From contig URAS01000002.1 of the NCBI GenBank assembly GCA_900545825.1, forward strand, positions 1 to 64,000: a stretch of DNA of 64,000 bases. Reading direction: 5' to 3'. Positions 1 to 7,797 of this stretch are shown here, in pieces. The notes under the pieces were generated by a model. It was not told where the DNA came from, ran no database searches, and was given only the letters and a program-made list of their open reading frames with translations. The stretch is from an uncultured Actinomyces sp. GTDB taxonomy: Bacteria; Actinomycetota; Actinomycetes; Actinomycetales; Actinomycetaceae. The position numbers and the translations under genes were made by a program. How positions within the stretch are numbered: position 1 is the first letter of the stretch; each line of letters starts with the position of its first letter.

Positions 1-356
1 GCTTGAGCCAGCGCAACGTTTCCCGCCAACGCAACCAGCAGTCCCGACAGACCAACGCCACCAGCTCACCTCGGCGCGAACGCAACCACCGACTCCACCT
101 GCCAAAGCAACCAGCTCACCTCGGCGCCAGCGCAAGATTTCCCGCCAAGGCAACCAGCACCCGCCCTCGTCCCTGCTTGAACCAGCGCGCCCAGCAGTCC
201 CGACAGACCAACGCAACCAGCAGTCCCGACAGACCAACGCCACCAGCTCATCCTCCCCGCCCACCAACGCAACCACACCACACCCCGCCCGTAACCCCCG
301 CCCGCACCCCCAGAATCGCCGCGTCCAGCCGGTGCGGTAGGCTGTCCTCACAGTGA
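1..356. repeat. Direct-repeat-rich stretch at the window edge
   Basis: This stretch is built from short related units. A 41-base unit at 28-68 recurs exactly at 210-250. Next to the second copy there is a tandem step of 26 bases, with CCAGCAGTCC at 191 and again at 217. A GCTTGARCCAGCGC unit occurs at 1 and 175. An open frame starting with TTG at 3 runs through the whole block, but its product is low-complexity Thr/Asn/Ala/Pro/Arg with no domain and no ribosome binding site, so no gene is called. The block may be decayed or slipped sequence, or part of a larger repeat that continues to the left of the window. Confidence 0.6.
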
Positions 357-401
357 CATCGTCAAACCGATCCCCCATTCCGACTGATCATCGAGGTTCT
401 T

Positions 402-1082
402 ATGTCTGATCCGCAGCTCCCGCAGTACCCGGACAGCTCCGACGCCAAGCCCTCGCCCCAGCTCCCCCCGCAGTCGGGCTCCTCGACGCCGTCGTCCTCT
501 AGCCAGCAGGACGCCTACCGGCCCGCGCAGCCGCAGCCTCCGTACACGCAGCAGAACGCTTACGGCACCCAGCAGACCGGCTACTCGACGCCGCAGCAGC
601 CCGGCTCGTACACGCCCCCGTTGTCCTCGTACGGCAACGCGCAGCAGCAGCCGCGTCCCCAGCAGGCCCCATACGCGTCGGGCCAGCAGTCGCCGTACAC
701 CTCAACCCCGCAGACCCCGTACTCGCAGCAAAACGGCTACGGCTCGCAGCAAAACGGCTACAACTACGACCCGTGCAGTACCCCCGACCCGTACGGCCAG
801 ACCCAGCCCAACCCCTACGCGGGGCAGCCGGCGTACCAGAACCAGAAGTCCTCGGTCGGCGCGGCACTGCTGGCCTTCTTCTTCGGCGGCTTCGGCATCC
901 ACAATTTCTACTTGGGCTACACGGGCCGCGGTATTGCCCAGCTGCTGCTCACGGTGATGAGCGTCGGCTTCCTCGCTGTCGTCTCGTGGATCTGGGCGAT
1001 AATCGAGGCCATCATGATCCTCACGGCCTCGCCCGGCTCGCCCGCGTCGTTCGACGCGAACGGGATCCCGCTGCGGCGATAG
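402..1082 (+). CDS. TM2 domain-containing membrane protein
   Basis: The product has 226 residues. The first ~147 are disordered and rich in Pro, Gln, Ser and Tyr, with repeated YxxQQ-like units such as QNGYGSQQNGY. From about residue 149 a TM2 domain follows: a short polar stretch, a first hydrophobic helix (ALLAFFFGGFGIHNFYLGY), the turn with GRGIAQ, and a second helix rich in Leu/Ile/Trp. The FGIHNFYLGY motif is the TM2 hallmark. The ATG at 402 follows a GAGG at suitable distance. TM2 proteins are small bacterial membrane proteins of poorly defined role; a cytoplasmic Pro/Gln/Tyr-rich tail before the domain is common in actinobacteria. A hairpin terminator follows, so the gene is probably monocistronic. 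Confidence 0.9.
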   Translation: MSDPQLPQYPDSSDAKPSPQLPPQSGSSTPSSSSQQDAYRPAQPQPPYTQQNAYGTQQTGYSTPQQPGSYTPPLSSYGNAQQQPRPQQAPYASGQQSPYTSTPQTPYSQQNGYGSQQNGYNYDPCSTPDPYGQTQPNPYAGQPAYQNQKSSVGAALLAFFFGGFGIHNFYLGYTGRGIAQLLLTVMSVGFLAVVSWIWAIIEAIMILTASPGSPASFDANGIPLRR

Positions 1083-1100
1083 ACCGCAGCACACCCCAAT

Positions 1101-1142
1101 AAACCGCCAGGCGCCCCGGCAATCCGGGGCGCCGCGGTTTTT
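1101..1142 (+). terminator. Rho-independent terminator after the TM2 gene
   Basis: A 10-base GC stem (1110-1119 with 1124-1133) and a short loop are extended by an outer AAACCG/CGGTTT pair (1101-1106 with 1135-1140). The right arm runs into a T-rich tract. The element lies 19 bases after the TM2 stop codon and isolates the following helicase genes. Confidence 0.85.
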
Positions 1143-1175
1143 CAACAACACCCCCATAACCGTCAGTGGTCCGCA

Positions 1176-1181
1176 GATAAT
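1176..1181 (+). promoter_or_regulatory. Candidate -10 element, possibly a leaderless start
   Basis: GATAAT ends seven bases before the ATG at 1189 and overlaps the upstream ATG at 1180. No ribosome binding site precedes 1180, and only a very close GGAG precedes 1189. If this is the -10 box, transcription would begin at or next to the ATG at 1189 and give a leaderless mRNA, which is common in actinobacteria. No clear -35 hexamer is visible. Confidence 0.35.
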
Positions 1182-4100
1182 GGAGACCATGACGCCATCT
1201 CCAACGCACCGTTTCCTCCCGCCGCGCACGGCCACGCAGCTGCCCCGGCAGCTGATGGACTACGTGGGCACCAGCTTTTCGCTGCAAGATGCCCAGGCGA
1301 GGTCGGCGTTGGAGAGCTTCCTCCTGCACCCGGACACCGGCATTTTCCGCGGCCCGTACGTCCGGATCCGCATGCCGTATGCCCCGTGGTCGGGCCCCGC
1401 CCCGACGGTGTGGATGCCGTCAGACTTCGTCCCCTACGCCCACCAGGCCCGCGCGTTCGAGCGCCTGACCAGCGCCGATGGCCACGAACCGCAGCCGACG
1501 TTGGTGGTGACGGGCACGGGTTCGGGCAAAACCGAGTCGTTCCTCTACCCGATCCTTGACCACGCGCGCCGCATGATCCAGGACCAGACGGCGCAAACGA
1601 ACGGCCTCAAGGCGATCATCCTCTACCCGATGAACGCGCTGGCGTCTGACCAGGCCGACCGCTTGGCCCAGCTGATTACGGACAACCCGGAACTGGCCGA
1701 CGTCACCGCCGGCATTTACACGGGCGACACGCGTGGGAAGAACGACGTGCGGGTGTCGGCGAAAACGCTCATCACGTCGCGCGACGAAATCCGGAAGTGC
1801 CCGCCGGATATCCTCCTGACGAATTACAAGATGCTCGACCAGCTGCTGCTGCGCCCCGAGGACCGGCAGATCTTCCAGAAATCCGCGGCGACGCTGCGCT
1901 ACCTGGTGCTCGACGAGTTCCACACCTACGACGGCGCCCAGGGCTCCGACGTCGCCCTCCTGCTGCGCCGCCTCGGCCTCGTCATCAAAGAGGCACTGCC
2001 CGAGGGCGACCTGACCCCCGAACAACAGGCCCTGCCCTTGGGCCGGATCGCGCCGGTCGCCACGTCGGCCACCATGGGCTCCGACGCCAAGAGAGACCAG
2101 ATCACCGACTTCGCCACCCTCGTGTTCGGCACGCCGTTCGACGCCGACTCCTACATCACCGACACCACGCTCGGGCTCGACGAATGGCGCGACATGCTGC
2201 CCGCGCTGCTGACCCAGGAACATCTGCCGCCCTCCCCCGCCGCGCTGGCCACCACGCCGCCGCAGACGCTGGACGCCGACACGCTGCGCCGCGTCGTCGA
2301 CGCGCTGGCCACCAGCGAGGACGCCGAGGACGAATCCGGGCGCGGCTCCACGGCAAACGGCCGGGGCACGACGTACGAGGACGCCCTCGTCGCCACGTTC
2401 TCCCGCGACATCCTGGGCCTGCCCGAGGACGCCCCGTCCTTCGCCGACGCCGCGGTCGCGCTGTCGCGTTCGCCGATTCTCACCGACATCATCCACGCCA
2501 CCGCGCAGGCAAAACCGCTGGTTAACGCCGAGGCCGACAGCATCACCACGCCGGAGCATATGACGCCCAGCCTGGTCCAGACGCTCTACTCGTCGCTGAT
2601 CGACAAGGGCGTCGACGAATCGCAGGCCGGCGAATTCCTCGCCCACGCCTGCTCGTTCATCGCCCTCATCCGCGCGCGGGCGGTCGACCCCGGCCGCCGC
2701 GTCGCCCAGGCGCTGCCGGGCGTCGAAACGCACCTGTGGCTGCGCGCGATTCACCTGCTCGACCGCTCGGTGACGTCACCGGTGACGTTCCGCTGGTGGG
2801 CGTCCGACCCGTCGACGACCGAGGGCGAAATCAACTGGCTGCCGGCGATCTACTGCCGCGACTGCGGCGCGTCGGGCTGGATGGTCGCACTCCAGCCGGG
2901 CGAAGACACGGTATTCGAGTCGCGGGTCAACATCATCCGCCGCACGTCGATCACCGACAAGGAACGCACGCGGCCGCTGATGTGCGCGCCCGACCCGCAG
3001 GCCGAGCACATGAAAAACCTCATGTGGATGAACTATTCGCTCAGCACGCTCACGCCCGTGATCGCCGAGGAAGACCGCCAAAAAGACGACGTCATCCCCG
3101 TTTTCACCCACACGGGGCCAGACGCGGGCGAGCGCGCGAAGGCCGAATGCTGCCCCGCGTGCGGCGCCTACAATTCGGTGCGCTACCTGGGCGCCGCCCC
3201 GATCACCCTGCTGTCCGTCGCCCTGTCCACGCTGTTTGGCAGCAGCGATATTCCCGACGGCGATAAACGCACGTTGATTTTCACCGACTCGGTGCAGGAC
3301 GCCGCCTACGACGCCGGTTTTATTCGCGAACGCAACCGCGCATTAAATTTCCGCACGAAAATGGCGTCGGCGATCGCGCAGACACAGGCCGACGGGCCGC
3401 TGCCCCTCACCAAAGTCGAGCCGGCCATGGAGAACGCGACTGGCATGTTGGGGTTGAACCACAACTATCAGCGCGCCCGCTTCGAGCTGCTGCCGCCCTC
3501 ACTGGCCTATGCCCAGCAATTCCGCGGCTTCTGGGACGAGTCGCAGCAGGGAAGCAGCCGCGCCGAACAGAAACGACGCGCCCAGGCCGCCCGCACGCGC
3601 CTGCAGGCCGACGTCATTATCGAGGCCGGCTACCGGTCCGACCTCTCGCGCTCGCTGGCGTCCACCGGCACGGTGGGCGTGTGCGTGTCCGTTCCCGAGG
3701 ACGACCTCGCACGCCTGGGGAAACAGGCCCTCGAAGAGGCCGGCATCCCCGACACGCTCGAGGGCCTGGAGCTGGGCGACCGCGTGACGGCGTGGATGCG
3801 CGGCCTACTGGAAATGACCCGATTGGGCGGCGGAATCGACCACGAGTATTTCCAGAAATTCATCGCCCAAGACGGCAACGAATACATGCTCAATAATCGC
3901 CGTGCCCGCGCCCAGGGTTATCCCCGATTTACGCCGCATATTCCGCCGGCTTTCCCCCGCGTCGGCTCGACGCCGCCAAAGGGGTCCGAGGGCATGGTGT
4001 CCGTCGGGTCGGCGCGCGGCGACTACGCCATCTGGAGCGCCGCCATGCTGGGGCTGCAGCGCGACGTCGCCGGACACGCCGTCGTCTCGGCATTCAAGGT

Positions 4101-7100
4101 CCTGGCGGCGTATCGGAGCCGTGACGGCGAGGTCCCCCTGCTGCACGAGAAGCACCCCGATTCCGGCCAGGCGACGATCTATGCGCTCGAGCCCACGGCT
4201 ATCCGGGTGTCGACGCACGACGCGGCGATGATCCAGTGCACGGCGTGTAAACGGCGCATCGGCCTGGCCGCCGAGGCCGCGGCCCAGCTGGACGGCGCGA
4301 AGTGTTTCACGTCCTCGTGCGGAGGGCATTTCCAGCGGCTCGACCACGTGCCCGACTCGTATTACCGCAGGCTGTACCGCTCGGACGCGCCGCGTTCGAT
4401 CGTCGCGTCCGAGCACACGTCACTGGTCCCCACCGACGAACGCAAGCAGATCGAGGACGGCTTCAAGATGCGCTCGGCCCAGGAGATGCCGCCGGACGCC
4501 GCGAACGTCCTCGTCGCCACGCCCACGCTGGAAATGGGCATCGACATCGGCGCCCTGTCGACCGTCATGCTCGCGTCGATGCCGACCACCGTCGCGTCGT
4601 ACGTCCAGCGCGTCGGCCGCGCCGGCCGCCTCTCCGGGAACTCGCTGATCATCGTCATGGCCGACATGAGCCCGAAAACGGTCGCCAAGGTCGACCACCC
4701 GCTGACGACGATCAACGGCCAGGTCGGCGCGCCCGTGTCGTACCTGTCGGCGCCGATGATTCTGCGTCGGCAGTTCCTCGCCAGCCTCATGGACACGCTG
4801 ACCACCAGCGATTACGACGTGAAACCCGGTACTCCGGAGTCCGTCTTCGCGCTGGTGGAGTCGCAGAAGACGATCCTCGACGCCGTCCAAGCGCTGACGC
4901 CCAAGCAGCTGAATCAGCGGCTGGACGCGTTCCTCGCCACGCTGCGCCCCTACGTCACCGACGCGTGCGCCGCCGACCTGCGCCAATGGGTGTTCGAGGA
5001 AACGCCCTCGGGGGCGTCGATGTGCGGCGACATCGCGGGCGCCCGCAAGGCGTGGCGCGCCGAGCAGATGCAGCTGAGCACGCGGGTCAAGAAGCTGGCC
5101 CAGCTCAGCGCCCGGTGGTATCAGCGGATGTCCGCCGCCACTCGCGGCTTGCCGGACGACCAGGTGCCCGAGGCACAGGTCGATGAGGAGGCCCGCCGCG
5201 AGCACCGCGAGTGCGAGCGCACCCTCAGGGCGACGAAGAGGCGGCTGAACGAGCACACCAAGGACGGCTTCTGGATTTCCGCGCTGGAACGCTACCGCCT
5301 GCTGCCGAACTTCACGCTGGTTGACGATCAGGTTCAGCTCAATATTCAGCTGGGAATCCTCAACACCCAAGACCAGCAATTCGACACAGAAAACCGCGAA
5401 TACTCCCGCGGTATCGCGTCGGCGCTTTACGAATTCGCGCCGGGGGCGACCTTCTATGTCCAGTCGATGGCAGCGAAAATCGACGCCGTGGAAATGTTGA
5501 AGGACGGCGACGAAATCGAGAAATGGCAGCTGTGCCCCGACTGCTCGTATTCCGTCATCCTCCAAGGGGACCAGCATCCCGCCACCGTGTGTCCCGGCTG
5601 CCGTTCACGCCGATTCGCCGACCCCGGACAGATCATCGACGTCCTCCCGCTGCGGAAAGTCTCGGCCGAGGTCGACCCCACGCGATCAGGCATTTCGGAG
5701 TTTTCCGACGGCCGCCGGCATATGTATTTCGACATCGAACCCACCTACACGATCCCCGCGGGCCCCACGCCACCGGCCTGGTACCTCAGCAACGGGTTCG
5801 GCGTGCGGCCAATCCCGACGATCGATATCCACTGGACAAACCTGGGTAACGGGTCTGGCGAGCCGATGGAGATCGCCGGGCGGACCCACAAGGTCGGGCG
5901 TTTCCCCGTCTGCCCCAAGTGCGGGCATCTCGATTCCCAGGCCGGCGAAAACTCGTGGCGCGACCACCGGGCCTGGTGCGACTACCGCCACAGCCTGGAC
6001 GAACACACAATCACGTTCGCGCTGGGCCGCACCCTGACCACCGAGGGCATCATCATGCAGCTGCCGCCCACGCTCTCGGCCGACAGCCAGACGCTGCCCA
6101 GCCTCGAGGCAACGCTGCGCCTGGGCTTCCACCTGACCTTTGGCGGCGACCCCCAGCATCTCGACCTCATGCCGATCACCCTGTCGGCGGAGCACGGCCG
6201 CTCGCAGGCCCTCCTGCTGTTCGACACCGTGGCCGGCGGCACGGGGTACCTGTCGGAGTTTTCCTCGGCCGACAACGTCCACCGCCTGTTCGTCGAAACC
6301 TACAACCACCTGGCTAATTGCCGGTGTGCGTCGACCAATCAGGTGTGTTGCCCAGACTGCCTGCTGGGCTATGCCGACCGGTCGGACCGCACCCTGTTGT
6401 CGCGCGAGGCCGCGGTGAACGCCCTCGCGCTCATCCTCTGCAATGCCGAGGCACTGAGCCCGAAGAACGTCGTTGACCAGGCCGAACCGTGGGCAACGCT
6501 GGACGAGAACCCCCGGGTCGAATCGCAGGGGTCGTACGCCGAAAAGTGGTTCCGCCAGATGTTCACCGCCGAATGCGAAAGCCGCGGGTGGTCGACCACG
6601 GAAAGCTCCGAGAGCGGCCGGCCGATGCGGATTCGCATACCGGGACATAATGGTATCTGGACGATGGAAGAGCAAAAGGAGTTTACCCGTCCGGGTCCGG
6701 ACACCATCCCGGATTTCTGTTTTGTCTATTCGGGCTCTGGGATACCCAATATCGCGGTCTATATTGACGGCGCCGAATACCACAATGGTGCCGACAAGAC
6801 CCGCTCCGACGCCAACAAACGGGTCCTCCTGCGTGACGAGGGCGTCTATCCGCTCGTCATCCGCTGGGAGGACCTCGAGGAATTCCAGCGGACGATCAAC
6901 GCCGCGAAGCATGGGGCCGCCATGCCCAGCTCTGGCCCGGACGACATCACCGGTCCGGCAAAGGGTCAGGTCGTCGCCATGTTCCCGAAAGTCTCCGAGG
7001 ACATGCTCACGCAGTTCTTCCACACGCCGATCCGGCTGTTGTTCTCCCTCATCGAGCAGCCGGAGGCCGCGTGGGATCGGTGTGCCCAGGCCGCGTGCAT

Positions 7101-7794
7101 GCTCACGGCCGTCGCGAACCAGCCCGACTACGACCCGCGCACGGGGCTAATGTCCAGCGAAATCGCCCACGGCCTGCTGCTGCGCACCAACGCCGCCCGG
7201 CAGGCCGCCAGCGCCCAGATCGTCCTCGCGGCGTCCGAGACCGAGAACAACGACACGATGCTCGCTTTCTGGCACCTGGCGAACCGGCTGTGGCGCCTCA
7301 AGGAGCCGCCGACGATCACCATCGAGGGGCTGTCCGCGCCCAATCTCGAGGCCACGGTCACGCCCTCGGCGCCGCAGGTCACGCAACTGGGCAAGGGCCG
7401 CCCGACCGGCGGATATGGCGCGCCGATCACGCCCAGCGAACCCACGCCGTTCCCGCAGCCTGCCCAGGCGGCCGCACTCCCGGCCGCGGCCGCCGGCGCG
7501 GGCACCGACACCGCCCCCGAAACGTCCCCCTGGCAGGACGTTCGTGACGAGTTCGAGGGCGAGAGCGACATCCTTTCCGTCATCGACGCACTCGAGGGCG
7601 CCGGCGCACCCGTCCCCGACGTCGACCGCATCGGCGAGGAGGTCGCGGGCTACCCCACCCTGCTCATCTGGGGCGACGCCGCGCTGCTTGAAGACCCGCC
7701 CGAGGATGCCAAACCGTTTGTCGACCAGGGCATTCATCCGTACACACTCGACGAGGTCGACGACCTGATCTCGCATTTGACGAAGGAGAAGTAG
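1180..7794 (+). CDS. Giant DEAD/DEAH-box helicase with MrfA/DruE-like (DUF1998) region and Vsr/DUF559-like nuclease domain
   Basis: The product has 2204 residues. An SF2 helicase core is visible: Walker A GTGSGKT at 112-118, DEFH at 245-248, TSATM at ~295, and, after a long insertion, GIDIGAL (~1120) and QRVGRAGR (1143-1150). Cys pairs typical of zinc knuckles occur at about 559, 657, 1020, 1452 and 1578. Near 1714 a CRC...CCPDC cluster resembles the MZB/DUF1998 zinc region of MrfA and DruE-type helicases. From ~1844 a PDF...VYIDGAEYH...D..KR...L...G pattern matches Vsr/DUF559 endonuclease-like folds. The tail is Pro/Ala-rich. The gene is followed after three bases by a UvrD-like helicase. 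A role in DNA repair or phage defence is inferred; the DNA or RNA substrate cannot be seen. The start could be 1180 or 1189. Confidence 0.85.
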   Translation: METMTPSPTHRFLPPRTATQLPRQLMDYVGTSFSLQDAQARSALESFLLHPDTGIFRGPYVRIRMPYAPWSGPAPTVWMPSDFVPYAHQARAFERLTSADGHEPQPTLVVTGTGSGKTESFLYPILDHARRMIQDQTAQTNGLKAIILYPMNALASDQADRLAQLITDNPELADVTAGIYTGDTRGKNDVRVSAKTLITSRDEIRKCPPDILLTNYKMLDQLLLRPEDRQIFQKSAATLRYLVLDEFHTYDGAQGSDVALLLRRLGLVIKEALPEGDLTPEQQALPLGRIAPVATSATMGSDAKRDQITDFATLVFGTPFDADSYITDTTLGLDEWRDMLPALLTQEHLPPSPAALATTPPQTLDADTLRRVVDALATSEDAEDESGRGSTANGRGTTYEDALVATFSRDILGLPEDAPSFADAAVALSRSPILTDIIHATAQAKPLVNAEADSITTPEHMTPSLVQTLYSSLIDKGVDESQAGEFLAHACSFIALIRARAVDPGRRVAQALPGVETHLWLRAIHLLDRSVTSPVTFRWWASDPSTTEGEINWLPAIYCRDCGASGWMVALQPGEDTVFESRVNIIRRTSITDKERTRPLMCAPDPQAEHMKNLMWMNYSLSTLTPVIAEEDRQKDDVIPVFTHTGPDAGERAKAECCPACGAYNSVRYLGAAPITLLSVALSTLFGSSDIPDGDKRTLIFTDSVQDAAYDAGFIRERNRALNFRTKMASAIAQTQADGPLPLTKVEPAMENATGMLGLNHNYQRARFELLPPSLAYAQQFRGFWDESQQGSSRAEQKRRAQAARTRLQADVIIEAGYRSDLSRSLASTGTVGVCVSVPEDDLARLGKQALEEAGIPDTLEGLELGDRVTAWMRGLLEMTRLGGGIDHEYFQKFIAQDGNEYMLNNRRARAQGYPRFTPHIPPAFPRVGSTPPKGSEGMVSVGSARGDYAIWSAAMLGLQRDVAGHAVVSAFKVLAAYRSRDGEVPLLHEKHPDSGQATIYALEPTAIRVSTHDAAMIQCTACKRRIGLAAEAAAQLDGAKCFTSSCGGHFQRLDHVPDSYYRRLYRSDAPRSIVASEHTSLVPTDERKQIEDGFKMRSAQEMPPDAANVLVATPTLEMGIDIGALSTVMLASMPTTVASYVQRVGRAGRLSGNSLIIVMADMSPKTVAKVDHPLTTINGQVGAPVSYLSAPMILRRQFLASLMDTLTTSDYDVKPGTPESVFALVESQKTILDAVQALTPKQLNQRLDAFLATLRPYVTDACAADLRQWVFEETPSGASMCGDIAGARKAWRAEQMQLSTRVKKLAQLSARWYQRMSAATRGLPDDQVPEAQVDEEARREHRECERTLRATKRRLNEHTKDGFWISALERYRLLPNFTLVDDQVQLNIQLGILNTQDQQFDTENREYSRGIASALYEFAPGATFYVQSMAAKIDAVEMLKDGDEIEKWQLCPDCSYSVILQGDQHPATVCPGCRSRRFADPGQIIDVLPLRKVSAEVDPTRSGISEFSDGRRHMYFDIEPTYTIPAGPTPPAWYLSNGFGVRPIPTIDIHWTNLGNGSGEPMEIAGRTHKVGRFPVCPKCGHLDSQAGENSWRDHRAWCDYRHSLDEHTITFALGRTLTTEGIIMQLPPTLSADSQTLPSLEATLRLGFHLTFGGDPQHLDLMPITLSAEHGRSQALLLFDTVAGGTGYLSEFSSADNVHRLFVETYNHLANCRCASTNQVCCPDCLLGYADRSDRTLLSREAAVNALALILCNAEALSPKNVVDQAEPWATLDENPRVESQGSYAEKWFRQMFTAECESRGWSTTESSESGRPMRIRIPGHNGIWTMEEQKEFTRPGPDTIPDFCFVYSGSGIPNIAVYIDGAEYHNGADKTRSDANKRVLLRDEGVYPLVIRWEDLEEFQRTINAAKHGAAMPSSGPDDITGPAKGQVVAMFPKVSEDMLTQFFHTPIRLLFSLIEQPEAAWDRCAQAACMLTAVANQPDYDPRTGLMSSEIAHGLLLRTNAARQAASAQIVLAASETENNDTMLAFWHLANRLWRLKEPPTITIEGLSAPNLEATVTPSAPQVTQLGKGRPTGGYGAPITPSEPTPFPQPAQAAALPAAAAGAGTDTAPETSPWQDVRDEFEGESDILSVIDALEGAGAPVPDVDRIGEEVAGYPTLLIWGDAALLEDPPEDAKPFVDQGIHPYTLDEVDDLISHLTKEK

Positions 7795-7797
7795 TTC

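Noticed and set aside
3..356. A 117-residue open frame starting with TTG at the left edge
   Set aside because: The product is low-complexity and follows the DNA repeats. It has no domain, and a ribosome binding site cannot be seen at the edge.
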